DNA from: Halocatena marina
GTDB taxonomy: Archaea; Halobacteriota; Halobacteria; Halobacteriales; Haloarculaceae
Direction of reading: 5' to 3'
DNA length: 64,000 bases
Assembly: GCF_025913575.1 (NCBI RefSeq)
Contig: NZ_CP109785.1
Span: 930,001 to 994,000, forward strand
The stretch's first letter is position 1, and the number at the start of each line of letters is the position of its first letter. This document shows, piece after piece, positions 54,781-63,833 of the stretch. The notes below the pieces were generated by a model that saw only the letters and a program-made list of their open reading frames with translations, did no database searches and was not told the origin of the DNA. The translations under genes and the position numbers were made by a program.

Positions 54781-55200
54781 TTAGGAGAAGAACTCGCTGA
54801 GGTGGTGATGATGCGCGTCTTGGCCCGCGACGAGGGCAACCGCCTCGTTGGCCGGGGCGTACACCGCCATTTCGGTGCCCTTTTCGGAGTAGCCGATGCC
54901 AGCCGGTTCGATGAGACCGGCTTCCTCGAGTTTTTGGAGGTGATAATGGACGTTCTGGAGGGAGGTATCGATTTCGTCGCGGATATCCGTCGATGTCGAC
55001 GGGTGATCGTAGATGGTCGCCAATACTGTTCGGGTCGTGGAGGCCGTAAGCGCCTCGAATACCTCATCAGCGACCTCATCGTCGAACTCGAGAATGCATG
55101 GGTCGGTCGGGGTCGATCGTGGTTCTTCACGGAGTGGAAGTAAGCTCATCGTAGGTAACCTATAACGGGACTATAATTGGTATGTGGATGCTTCGAACTG
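54773..55200. repeat. direct repeat copy B (HTH gene plus promoter)
   Basis: This is the second copy of the 51825-52252 block. The left boundary is sharp (the sequence before CGTTCGGATT differs completely). The right boundary fades in the promoter region. Confidence 0.85.
54781..55149 (-). CDS. winged-helix regulator (ArsR-like), duplicate copy B
   Basis: This 122-residue protein begins MSLLPLREEPRSTPTDPCIL and carries the same wHTH layout as copy A. It differs from copy A by Gln to Arg in EEPxST, Ser to Gly in EPAxIG and His to Asn in APAxEA. All are single-base changes. The shared promoter portion differs (ACGCCACTGTAATT in copy A, ACGGGACTATAATT here). Both copies appear intact, so both may be expressed. 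Confidence 0.8.
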   Translation of the reverse strand: MSLLPLREEPRSTPTDPCILEFDDEVADEVFEALTASTTRTVLATIYDHPSTSTDIRDEIDTSLQNVHYHLQKLEEAGLIEPAGIGYSEKGTEMAVYAPANEAVALVAGQDAHHHHLSEFFS

Positions 55201-55318
55201 TAACCACGCTTATTATACTAATTAATGGCTGTATACTGCCCAAATAGTGATACATAGTAACGGCATACCATCGTGGATTGAGCCACTTAACTTGAAGAAA
55301 ACGAGCTTCGATTGAGAA

Positions 55319-55612
55319 CTAGCGTTGTTTCGTGTCGATCGACGCAGTCAAGTCACGACAGAGCGCTGTAATGACCGACTCTGGATCAGGGTCACTCACA
55401 CGCTGAGCGAACCCCTGCAAGCCGATAGTAAACGAACGAGCCGCACAGAGGTCTCCGTCACTCACTGTGAGGTCGAGAATAGCCTCGTTATAGAGCACGA
55501 ACGTACGAGAATCGTCGACAGTGAGGTGTTCGATCAGACGCTCATCAAGAGTTGCGAGCAGATCGGCAGCGGCATGCAGCTCACACCGCTGTGAAGAACG
55601 CTCGACACTCAT
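55319..55612 (-). CDS. hypothetical small protein
   Basis: This 97-residue protein begins MSVERSSQRCELHAAADLLA. It is acidic and looks helical, with ERLIEHLTVDDSRTFVLYNE and ILDLTVSDGDLCAARSFTIG. I recognise no domain. Composition supports a real gene. The start is one of three adjacent ATG codons (55612, 55615 and 55624), and 55612 is chosen by position alone. It lies just after copy B and is cooriented with it. Confidence 0.55.
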   Translation of the reverse strand: MSVERSSQRCELHAAADLLATLDERLIEHLTVDDSRTFVLYNEAILDLTVSDGDLCAARSFTIGLQGFAQRVSDPDPESVITALCRDLTASIDTKQR

Positions 55613-55650
55613 CATGGTAGTCACTACATGGTGTTATTATAAAAATCCGC

Positions 55651-55681
55651 GTCAGACAGAGTCTGCTGGTCTGAACAGACT
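55651..55681. repeat. two adjacent short hairpins, between genes
   Basis: CAGAC at 55653-55657 pairs with GTCTG at 55661-55665 (loop AGA). GTCTG at 55669-55673 pairs with CAGAC at 55676-55680 (loop AA). They resemble the stems of the array in the alpha-amylase gene, but they are shorter and outside any gene. Confidence 0.4.
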
Positions 55682-55893
55682 GTCTCCTCCCGGCTCGGTA
55701 TTTTGCCAGATAAACAGTTGCTTCTCTCTCATCTCCAGTTTCGACTGAGCAACAGCGAACCGTCTCAATCGTTTCTGCGCTCGTGGGGCTGCACTGAGAT
55801 CGTGTGAGCAAACATTTCGTGAAATACACGTTCCGACATGATCACGCCGATCGAATCGAGTATCGTGTGTGAACCGACTTGCCAGATTGACGT

Positions 55894-56637
55894 CTATCTG
55901 TGAGACAAATCGTCTTGACTCTCGTTGAAGGACCAGAGTCCGTTGGTATCTTCGCGGGCGGCTGTTTCAGTGTCTATAAACTCATCACTCAGGGGATGTG
56001 CTGTGTCAGTGGCACGCGCATATCCATTCTCGAGCAGCTTTGTATTGTACAACGTGGTCTGAGCGTTTCCGTAGTAGAGAGATACCGTCGGTGTCCCCGT
56101 TGCAGTGTGTCCGTGAACGACGATCTTCACTTGCTCATCGTCGAGTTGTTCTTCTCCATACTCGCGTGCGTTGTGCCCCCATCGATAGAGCCAGTTTCGT
56201 GCCTGATCGGTCGCTGGCATGTCGAACGCGTCTGGAGTGATTTCCGATGTCGAGGTTTCGGGTGCTTCGACACCGTGTAGTTTGACCGACCGCTGACTGC
56301 CGTTGCCGAATGCAACGATGATCACATCGCCACCGTCCATCACGTCGTAGACAGTTACGGTGTGATTGCTACCATCAACTGGTGCGTCTGTTGGCTCGGC
56401 ACCGGCCGTTGTCGTTGTTGCTGTTGTTGCTGTTGTCTCTGTACTACTGATCTGAGTCTCTGTCGACAGCGTCTTCGATGGTGATTCTGTCTCAGTTTCG
56501 CCACTCTCTGTCGATTGTGGTTGTGTCTCTTCACCAACGGACGTCGTCGGTGTTCGATCCGATGATGAGGGAGTTCCAGAACATCCAGCAAGTACTACGA
56601 GTGCGATCATAACGACTGCTCCGATTTTCTTCATCAT
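55894..56637 (-). CDS. lipoprotein with staphylococcal nuclease-like domain
   Basis: This 247-residue protein begins MMKKIGAVVMIALVVLAGCS, a Sec-type signal with lipobox LAGC (Cys19). A Ser/Thr-rich linker (about 22-92) follows. The C-terminal 150 residues resemble thermonuclease: VYDVMDGGDVIIVAFGNGSQ, SVKLHGVEAPET, QARNWLYRWG, ENGYARAT and EFIDTETAAREDTNGLW. In active SNases the GVDTPE-type loop carries Asp; here it is GVEAPE, and the second Asp of the DGD motif region is altered. Catalysis is therefore doubtful. It is probably anchored outside the membrane. Confidence 0.7.
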   Translation of the reverse strand: MMKKIGAVVMIALVVLAGCSGTPSSSDRTPTTSVGEETQPQSTESGETETESPSKTLSTETQISSTETTATTATTTTAGAEPTDAPVDGSNHTVTVYDVMDGGDVIIVAFGNGSQRSVKLHGVEAPETSTSEITPDAFDMPATDQARNWLYRWGHNAREYGEEQLDDEQVKIVVHGHTATGTPTVSLYYGNAQTTLYNTKLLENGYARATDTAHPLSDEFIDTETAAREDTNGLWSFNESQDDLSHR

Positions 56638-56806
56638 TCGATTTGCTCACCAGCCTCGAACTGATATGCCAGAGGATACGTCATCTAATTAAATACTTCG
56701 TGGCCGATCACGTGGGTCGGTATCTCGCTCATTATTCTGTTCGTGTCGTTCTGTGAGAGATGAAGGCAGACATGTGGTTTTTTACTCTCCTGATCACACT
56801 CCAATT

Positions 56807-57406
56807 ATGTCGTCATTATCGGTCCTCGGTCACCGTCCATACATGATCGTCTTTTGGATAACGATCGCAATCGTCTACGGACCCGATCTCTTCCGTACGA
56901 TACGTCGTGGATCCCCAACAGAGGCAGAATCTCACGGTGGGCGTTCCCTGCTCGTCATTTCTGTCGCGGTAACGGGTGGGATCGTTGCTAGTGTCGGATT
57001 CGTGTATCTCGTCCCTTCGCTGTCAATCTCGTGGTATCCACCAGCCGTTTTCGCCGTCGGAATTGCGCTCATACTCGTTGGCGGCACGATTCGCCAGTAC
57101 GCCGTGTGGACCCTCGATCGATATTTCACGAACAAAATACTGACGCAGTCCGATCAGACGATCATCGAAACCGGACCATATCAGTGGGTTCGTCATCCTT
57201 CGTACACCGGAGCGATCATTACGTTCGTCGGAATATCGGTCATCCTCGCTAATTGGGCAAGCATCGGTGTGATGGTGCTCTGTATCGGCTGTGCCTACGG
57301 CTACCGAATCAACGTCGAAGAGCAAGCGCTTCGAGAGCAGTTCGAAGACGCGTATCGTGCGTACACAAACCGAACACCCTATCGGATATTCCCGCACGTC
57401 TGGTAG
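56807..57406 (+). CDS. isoprenylcysteine carboxyl methyltransferase-family membrane protein
   Basis: This 199-residue polytopic protein begins MSSLSVLGHRPYMIVFWITI and has five membrane segments. The C-terminal half, IETGPYQWVRHPSYTGAIIT and EEQALREQFEDAYRAYTNRT, is the hallmark of the ICMT/PEMT fold (SAM-binding RHPxY and ExxL motifs). In archaea such proteins probably methylate a lipid or quinone, because prenylated CaaX proteins are not known there. ATG 56807 is chosen. An in-frame upstream start at 56753 adds 18 weak residues. Confidence 0.82.
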   Translation: MSSLSVLGHRPYMIVFWITIAIVYGPDLFRTIRRGSPTEAESHGGRSLLVISVAVTGGIVASVGFVYLVPSLSISWYPPAVFAVGIALILVGGTIRQYAVWTLDRYFTNKILTQSDQTIIETGPYQWVRHPSYTGAIITFVGISVILANWASIGVMVLCIGCAYGYRINVEEQALREQFEDAYRAYTNRTPYRIFPHVW

Positions 57407-57701
57407 AAACGTGAGAACGGACCAGAACTCCGTTGCTGTCTCCAACGATGAGTCGAGAAGGACAATACGCAACACGCCGGAATGACAGACTTGAGTCGAG
57501 AACGACTCCGACACACGCACTCATCAGCTCAGCTCCATCGTCGCAGTGACGTACCCTGACTCTGAGGGAGCGCAAAACGTTCTCACTGCCGGTGATCTCG
57601 TAAGCGACTGTTTCAGTACGATGGTAGCCAACACGGCGATTCGTTCACACCGTCGGTGAACCACGGGCTATTTTTCATCCACCATACCGAAACCCGAGCT
57701 A

Positions 57702-58430
57702 GTGACGATTATTTCACTCGAAGGAGCGAGTGCGGTCGGGAAAACGACGACCGCCAAAGCCCTTTGTACCGAATTTGATGCCTATCGTGTTCCTGAGGTA
57801 AACACACTCTTCGATACGTCAGAAGAAGACGCAACAACGTGGTACTTCGAACGCCAGTGCGACCGCTGGCAACTCGCTGTCGACCGCGAAACGGACCACG
57901 AGCTCGTGATCTTGGATGGTGACGTTTTCCAACCCATCTGGTACAATTGGATTGCTCACCACCAAACGAATACACACGCCACAATCGATGAATTCGCCCC
58001 GCTTGACTCCATTTGTCGCTTCTACCGTGAAAAGCTGAAAGAGAAGTCTGTTGGGTTTCCGGATCGCTATTTTCTACTCACTGCCACCGACGAGACGTTG
58101 CGACGCCGGAAGAGAAATGACGAAACACGCATTCGTCGCAACTTTGAGTATCATCTTCAATGTATCACGCCACAAAAGATGTTCTTCGAGAAACTTCATA
58201 AGTTATCACCAGAGATAGTTCGGTTCCTCGATGCCCAATGTCTCAGTACCAATCGATCTAAGATAGCGGCCCAGCTCCCACGTGAGGACTGCGTTGATCG
58301 GTACTCGATTGAACGGCTCAATGCACTGGCCGAGTGGGTGAGCGAGACAGTTCCATCTCTTTCATACGAACGCATCGTAGAAGGGATATCGAACACCGAT
58401 GCCTCTGGACAGAGACACGTTGGGGAATAA
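57702..58430 (+). CDS. P-loop nucleotide kinase-like protein
   Basis: This 242-residue protein starts at GTG and begins MTIISLEGASAVGKTTTAKA. Walker A GASAVGKTTTAKAL is at residues 8-21, and LVILDGDVFQPIWYN (about 68-82) is the Walker B/acceptor region. The remainder, with RRKRNDETRIRRNFEYHL (the lid Arg cluster), is like AAA_33 or thymidylate/deoxynucleoside kinases. The phosphate acceptor is unknown. It converges on the salactin gene with a 95-bp gap. Confidence 0.72.
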   Translation: MTIISLEGASAVGKTTTAKALCTEFDAYRVPEVNTLFDTSEEDATTWYFERQCDRWQLAVDRETDHELVILDGDVFQPIWYNWIAHHQTNTHATIDEFAPLDSICRFYREKLKEKSVGFPDRYFLLTATDETLRRRKRNDETRIRRNFEYHLQCITPQKMFFEKLHKLSPEIVRFLDAQCLSTNRSKIAAQLPREDCVDRYSIERLNALAEWVSETVPSLSYERIVEGISNTDASGQRHVGE

Positions 58431-58525
58431 CGAGTGAATTCACTACGACAGCACTGCAATCTCAATCACTGCGGAACGATAGTTGCTGTCTGATTGTGGT
58501 GGTCTTTGGGAGCAGAGAGAGCAGA

Positions 58526-59587
58526 TCAGTACCTTCCCTCTTCGACGAACCGCTCAGCAATGCGGTGGGCACCGCGTGCTGCTGCCGTGACGGGATCGTC
58601 TGGTGCTTTTACAACGATGTCGTGTTCGAGTTCCTTGCTGAGGCGTTCCTCAAAGGTTTCAACGAGACCAGGGATGCACGCCATGCCACCAGTCAGAACG
58701 ATCGGCTCTTGGAGTGTGTGTTTATAGACCTTCATATAGTCGTTCGCCAGCTGTGGCAGGAAGGTGTTAGCGATCTCGTCGATTGCATCGTCGACGTACC
58801 GGTCGAGCGCATCCATTACGCTGCGCTCGATAGTGTATTCGTGCGTGCCACCTCCTGGTTGCTGGATAATATCTGTGAATGGCTCGAAATTGTTGAAATC
58901 GCCATGCTGCTCTTTGTACTCTCGTGCGGTCGTCTGGTCGATGTTCACCCGACCCTGTGTTTCCTCTTCGACGTAGTTGGCGATCCAGCGGTCAACCTCG
59001 TTGCCTGCGATTGCACCAGTCGCAAACCGTGAGAGTTGCTCGCCCCGCCGATACACACAGGCTCCGAGATTCGTCGATCCAAAATTGATAGCAATAAAAA
59101 TACGCCCGATTGCATCCAACTCGTCCCCGAACACCGGCACCGAGCCACAGAGTGACTCTGGATAACTCCGGATCAGGTGTTCGCCGACACCGCTCTCTTC
59201 GAGAACCTCAGCCAAGTTCGAAAGCCCACGCTCATTGTTGATCGCTGGAATGGCGTACACGACGACGCTGTCGGATGGTGTGTTTGTCGCTTTGACGACG
59301 CTGTCGAAAAACATCGCAGTTGCCTCCGCTTGTGTTTCATCCTCTGGCAACCCGGTTCGCAGCATGAATTGAACTTCGTCAGGATACTCATACGCTGCTT
59401 CTTCACCGTAGATAATACGTTGATCGCCAGTTAGAACGTCTTCATACGTTGCCAGACAAGTAAGTGTATCATGCGTTTTAACACCTTCTTCCTGCGATTC
59501 AGCGACGATTGTTCGGGTACTTCCGAGCTTAATACCGAGTGGAGCAGGACGCTCTTCTTCGACCTGGTCCATCTTCTCTTCAAGCAT
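58526..59587 (-). CDS. salactin, actin-family cytoskeletal protein
   Basis: This 353-residue protein begins MLEEKMDQVEEERPAPLGIK. The phosphate-1 loop is LGIKLGSTRTIVAES, phosphate-2 is IFIAINFGSTNLGACVYR, and the adenosine loop is IVLTGGMACIPGLVETFEER. These identify the actin/MreB superfamily. Length and motifs agree with salactin of Halobacterium salinarum, an actin that forms dynamically unstable filaments. It should bind ATP and polymerise in the cytosol. Its start is the ATG at 59587, with another at 59572. A TATA box (59610-59619) fits a leaderless transcript. Confidence 0.85.
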   Translation of the reverse strand: MLEEKMDQVEEERPAPLGIKLGSTRTIVAESQEEGVKTHDTLTCLATYEDVLTGDQRIIYGEEAAYEYPDEVQFMLRTGLPEDETQAEATAMFFDSVVKATNTPSDSVVVYAIPAINNERGLSNLAEVLEESGVGEHLIRSYPESLCGSVPVFGDELDAIGRIFIAINFGSTNLGACVYRRGEQLSRFATGAIAGNEVDRWIANYVEEETQGRVNIDQTTAREYKEQHGDFNNFEPFTDIIQQPGGGTHEYTIERSVMDALDRYVDDAIDEIANTFLPQLANDYMKVYKHTLQEPIVLTGGMACIPGLVETFEERLSKELEHDIVVKAPDDPVTAAARGAHRIAERFVEEGRY

Positions 59588-59609
59588 ATGACTACCTGTA
59601 CTGGTGCCT

Positions 59610-59619
59610 GATATATAAA
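59610..59619 (-). promoter_or_regulatory. TATA box of the salactin gene
   Basis: The minus strand reads TTTATATATC, 23-32 bp before the ATG at 59587. A close match to the haloarchaeal TATA consensus with leaderless spacing. Confidence 0.6.
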
Positions 59620-60115
59620 CAACCACAAGACGCAGCGGCGGTGTTATGATCGTGTTCAAACAAGAACAGATTGTGAATGCTGTATGTCTGAATACGTGGA
59701 TGTTTCTGAATGGAACTACTTGATTATCGGTCAGTAATTCGCTCCATTCGTGACCCAGACGAGTAGTGGTGTTTCGGTAGTGAGAGTAGAATAATTCCGT
59801 TATAGCACTGCACGCTATCGTTGTGTGGTGTCTTACCTACTCAGATGAGGTCTCGTGAAGGATCTTGTCTTGATACTTTCGGGCATCTCCCGGGCCGTGA
59901 TCTGAGCAAATGTTCACTTTCGTAATATATCTCGGATCACGACCCGCTTTGGGTGGAGTTCGGTCTCCAGTGAGTAAGTCAGAATTGTCGTCCTGATGGC
60001 TTGATTCAGACAGTGATTAGAGTAGTAGAACTCGAAACATCGTTCTCTGGCGTCTGCAGACAGTTTTCGTAGACCTGTGCTAACTGACCAATATTGTCTG
60101 AAAATGAATGTTATT
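59620..60115. other. intergenic region
   Basis: No gene is supported between the salactin promoter and the GAP-family gene. Only short frames are seen. Confidence 0.5.
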
Positions 60116-60733
60116 CTATCCTATGATGTTGTTGATTGTCATGGCGATGAAGAACAAGATCACGACTTCGTTGACAATCCACGAATTCGTGTTCATCCAG
60201 GTACGAATCTTCGGGAGAAGCGCCTCTGCCCGTTCACCGAACAGGACCAGCATGAGCGATGGGAGCGCGAGAAATAAAACTGTCAGGAAAATAAACCCTG
60301 CAGAATCTGTCAGCGGTGCACTGTTCGCCGAGAGAAAGGTCCCAACAGCGACTGAGGTGAAGAGGTCAGTTGGGAAAAAGCCCAACAGTAAGAAGCCAAG
60401 TCTGAATGAGAACCGAGGATTCGCTGACGCCAGCTTCCCCATCCATTTCGGTGGTTCTGACTGCTCTCGCTTGAGATAAACGTGCACCATTGCAAAGAGG
60501 AGAAGAACGAATACGATGAGATGGAGTGTCCTGCGTGAGCCTCCTTGGCGGGGAGTCCCACTTCCGAACAGAAACGCGATCGTGACAATGAGGCTAATAG
60601 AGAGGCAGGCGCCGAAGACGAATGCGGCAGAGTTCCAGCGCCAATCCTCGCTCGTAGCAAGGAAGATAGCACTCAGAATCTGTGGCCCTGCGACCATCAC
60701 AACAGCCAGTGGAAGTGGTGTAAGAGCAGTCAT
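60116..60733 (-). CDS. GAP-family membrane protein (LysE-superfamily-like transporter)
   Basis: This 205-residue protein begins MTALTPLPLAVVMVAGPQIL and has about six hydrophobic segments. The central amphipathic loop PPKWMGKLASANPRFSFRLG and the second-half motif LLLGFFPTDLFTSVAVGTFL match the GAP/Sap family, known for sulfolipid-addressing protein. In haloarchaea the substrate is unknown. An upstream in-frame ATG at 60757 is less likely. Confidence 0.75.
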   Translation of the reverse strand: MTALTPLPLAVVMVAGPQILSAIFLATSEDWRWNSAAFVFGACLSISLIVTIAFLFGSGTPRQGGSRRTLHLIVFVLLLFAMVHVYLKREQSEPPKWMGKLASANPRFSFRLGFLLLGFFPTDLFTSVAVGTFLSANSAPLTDSAGFIFLTVLFLALPSLMLVLFGERAEALLPKIRTWMNTNSWIVNEVVILFFIAMTINNIIG

Positions 60734-61057
60734 ATTCTGATCATTTGTGAGATGCAATCCGACTCTCGACCGACGGTCCTACACGAATCGTTCGACTCAT
60801 TCTTCGTCTCCACATGGTTGCCTAAACACCGTGAAGTAAGTTTAAATTTCGTACTGACCAGTATTGATATAATTGTGCCAGACTGTCGTGGCGGGGGGAA
60901 TGATCGCTGTCTCTGTTCTGCATGCCGTGACAGAGCACACTCAGCGAATACGGGCCGAGAGCGGAACGTTTGAACACGAATGTCGAGGCTAATTACGCCC
61001 GTCACTTTCAGTCATCTCGACGCGGGTCTCTGAGTAACATCGTGCGAGTAGTGGCTG
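60734..61057. other. intergenic stretch
   Basis: No supported gene. It separates the GAP-family gene from usp. Confidence 0.5.
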
Positions 61058-61537
61058 TTAATTAGTCGGACAGACAACCGTCACTGATGCTGACACTGGT
61101 GTGAATCCCAGTGTCCTATTAGTGAATAATCTCAGAAACAATCGGCTAATACTCCGCTTTTTGGTACAGCCCATGACGATGTGGTCAACGTCGAATTCGT
61201 CACTAATACTGATAATTGATCGTATCGGTGCCCCTCGTACAAGTTCGGTTCGTACATCGGCTCCATATTCGGTTGCGAGTTCCCGATAGTCCTCAAGGAG
61301 TTGCTCTGCCTCCCGTTTCCGACGATTCATGAATTCGTCGTCCCAAACCGCTGATTCGGTGACTGACATGACAACGAATGGCTTGAGTATACGAACAACG
61401 ATGAGCTCAGCATCGTTGAAGTCAGTCGCTGCAACAGCGACTGCTTCTCGTGACTGTTCTGAATCATCGATAGGGACGAGGATTGTCCGATCCATATCTT
61501 CAGTCCGATTTTCAATCGCTGCTGTCTCTTTGCTCAT
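61058..61537 (-). CDS. universal stress protein-family (UspA), divergent C-terminus
   Basis: This 159-residue protein begins MSKETAAIENRTEDMDRTIL. The Usp core starts at MDRTILVPIDDSEQSREAVA (residue 15), with a helix AEQLLEDYRELATEYGADVR. In ATP-binding Usps the last part has a GxxGx9GSxxxxV motif. Here it is HIVMGCTKKRSISRLFLRLF, with no second Gly or Ser triad, so it probably does not bind ATP. ATG 61537 is chosen. 61495 is also possible. Confidence 0.85.
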   Translation of the reverse strand: MSKETAAIENRTEDMDRTILVPIDDSEQSREAVAVAATDFNDAELIVVRILKPFVVMSVTESAVWDDEFMNRRKREAEQLLEDYRELATEYGADVRTELVRGAPIRSIISISDEFDVDHIVMGCTKKRSISRLFLRLFTNRTLGFTPVSASVTVVCPTN

Positions 61538-61786
61538 GGACGAAAGTTCGAGACAGCACGTATTGGATGATCGTTCGGTGACCACCGAATTGAACTGTGG
61601 GCAGACACCAACGGCTCTCCTTTCTACGAGTATCCAAACTGGATAGGTGAATGGTTGATGTGCCGGTAGAGGATTGTACTGACAGAAGGACCGGACACTC
61701 AAACCACGAGTTTTCCCATCAGTCAACCATTGTATGTGTAATGCTCACACGGAACGGATTTGTTCGGTGTACACCAAGAGAAAATC

Positions 61787-62518
61787 GTGCGTGAATTCAT
61801 CGTTACCATCACATACGAATCTGGTGTCGATCCCGTTATGGACGTATTCATCGAACATCCGGATACGCGAGCACAGACAACTACGTGTCACGTATCTGTC
61901 GATGGATTGTGGCGACTCGATCGGATTACTGGTTCCGAGGCTGCTCTCGATCAATTGAGCGAAACATTCACTAATTCCGTACACTGCAACGAGTGTATCG
62001 GAGAGCGACACTGTCACACAAATTGGGAGTACGAAATCCTCACCAGAAAGCCAACAAGGCAACTGGTCTACACGTATCGTCCTGCTGGAAGCGACTGCTG
62101 GTCGATCCCACACCTCGCAACCTGCTATCTCGGTGACGGGCTGATCTGTGATGCAGAACGGCACGAGAATCAGTACGAATGGCGGTTGCTCATGTGTGAT
62201 GATGCTCCTGCCACTGAACTCTACGAGGCACTCAACGAAGAACTCCGTACGGGACTGGAGCTCGAATTTCGGCAAGTTGGCGAGCCTTCTTACTGGATTG
62301 ACGAAGCAATCGAGATTGCCGATCTACCTCATGAACAGCGTACTGCTGTCGAAGCTGCTGTTGAATACGGCTACTATCAGACGCCACGCAATATTTCACT
62401 CACTGATCTCGCCGCAACGCTGGAGGTTCCCTTATCGACGCTCCAGTACCGACTCCAACAGGCTGAAGCGTGGATCATCCAGCGTTTCGTTACCCGGTCG
62501 ACAACGGGGCGACTGTAG
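61787..62518 (+). CDS. Bat-type HTH transcriptional regulator
   Basis: This 243-residue regulator starts at GTG (read as Met, then REFIVTITYESGVDPVMDVF). The first 150 residues are a haloarchaeal sensor-like region with CNECIG and CH pairs (HCNECIGERHCH), possibly binding a metal. The C-terminal HTH_10 domain (TDLAATLEVPLSTLQYRLQQ) matches the bacterio-opsin activator family. An earlier TTG start at 61760 would add nine residues without conservation. The gene is the only one of its direction in the area. Its target is unknown. Confidence 0.85.
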   Translation: MREFIVTITYESGVDPVMDVFIEHPDTRAQTTTCHVSVDGLWRLDRITGSEAALDQLSETFTNSVHCNECIGERHCHTNWEYEILTRKPTRQLVYTYRPAGSDCWSIPHLATCYLGDGLICDAERHENQYEWRLLMCDDAPATELYEALNEELRTGLELEFRQVGEPSYWIDEAIEIADLPHEQRTAVEAAVEYGYYQTPRNISLTDLAATLEVPLSTLQYRLQQAEAWIIQRFVTRSTTGRL

Positions 62519-62734
62519 ACGTACATATCGTAGCTGGTCTCTGGAATGTGTCTTTTTGAATGGAGTAATTCGCTCTATCTCACCAATTCAATCGGGCGTT
62601 CCCCCGTCTTGTCTCTCAGGCTCCTCGTAGATGACTATTCAATTGATTGAAACTCTTATCAATAGGACAAACAGCAGATATTTTGCTAGCGAGATATCGA
62701 TACCAATTCGTGGGAGTAACTAGAAGCTACCACT

Positions 62735-63136
62735 ATGGATAGCTCCTACCTTGATCCAGACATAGACGAAGAAACAGACGGTCTCAAAGGAACAACTTCG
62801 ACGTATCCAGCCAATAATTCAGGAGACGAATCAGCTGAAGACCGGATTGACGAGCACACGACACCGCGGTGGCGTCGACTCACAGTTACACTGAGTGCGA
62901 CGAGTGACGATGCACTGCCACAGATGGCAATCAGTGCAACACATCCATCGTACAGCGTGAGTGAGCTTCCAGTCGGCGAAGATGGCAGCTGTACGCTGTG
63001 GGTTCCAGAAATCGTGAACGATTTGGATTTCGTTCTCTCATTCCCCGATGCCGAACAGGACGATGTTTCGTTGACTGGTATCGCTGTTGGAAAACAGGAT
63101 ACGATCTCGATCCCGATCGTTGTTCTCTCGGGCTGA
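62735..63136 (+). CDS. hypothetical acidic protein
   Basis: This 133-residue protein begins MDSSYLDPDIDEETDGLKGT. The N-terminal 45 residues are polar and disordered-looking, and the C-terminal 85 are beta-rich (PRWRRLTVTLSATSDDALPQ, then DTISIPIVVLSG). No signal or known domain is visible. The composition is fully haloarchaeal, so the gene is probably real. Confidence 0.6.
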   Translation: MDSSYLDPDIDEETDGLKGTTSTYPANNSGDESAEDRIDEHTTPRWRRLTVTLSATSDDALPQMAISATHPSYSVSELPVGEDGSCTLWVPEIVNDLDFVLSFPDAEQDDVSLTGIAVGKQDTISIPIVVLSG

Positions 63137-63497
63137 CTTCCCGAGCGCGGAACCGTCTCTCTGAACACGCCGTCAGTTGGAGAACGAGGTGTCGCGTCCA
63201 CGCACGCTCCCTCGTTTTCGCTCTCGATAAAATGAGTATCGATCTAGATACTGAACTGTCCGTACTGACGATACCGATCTGTTTGATAGCCGGTGATCGA
63301 GGCGGTGCTGCTCCAGTGTGAGAGAATTCAAATTTCGAATTCCTCTGTGTGATATACCCGAACGATTATTGAGATTGGTAAGTTGGTTCGATGTTCATTT
63401 GATGGCTTTTTCGAAATACGGTCACAATGTCAGTCGAAATATTATCAATCACAACCAAGATCAGAAAGGCTATAATAGATGAATTCAGACTGTCACT
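63137..63497. other. intergenic stretch
   Basis: AT-rich near 63330-63480. It should hold the promoter of the membrane protein at 63498. No gene is supported. Confidence 0.5.
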
Positions 63498-63833
63498 ATG
63501 GGTGTGCAGGTTCAACACGCGTTAGTCATCGGCCTTACTGTCGGATCAATCGTCGGCGTCTTGGTGTATCGCAACGCAATCGATCGGACCCTCACTCGTC
63601 CTTTTGGCCGGTCGTTCGCAACTGGGATGGCTTCTTGTGTTGGAATTGTCATCTCACTACAGTTGGGTGATCAGGTCGTTAATATCCTCTACGTCGGAGA
63701 CTCTGTCACCATCATATCCCCATGGGAAATTGCCTCAATAAAAGTCTTTGTCACTTTTTCAATTCTTGCACTGGTTTTCTTCAGTTATCATCTCTGCACT
63801 CGTGTTGGACCACTATCATCACAGGCAGGATAA
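63498..63833 (+). CDS. small membrane protein, hypothetical
   Basis: This 111-residue protein begins MGVQVQHALVIGLTVGSIVG. Three hydrophobic segments are visible (HALVIGLTVGSIVGVLVY, TGMASCVGIVISLQLGDQVV and KVFVTFSILALVFFSYHLCT). I recognise no family. The last 170 bp of the window after it contain no gene. Confidence 0.55.
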   Translation: MGVQVQHALVIGLTVGSIVGVLVYRNAIDRTLTRPFGRSFATGMASCVGIVISLQLGDQVVNILYVGDSVTIISPWEIASIKVFVTFSILALVFFSYHLCTRVGPLSSQAG

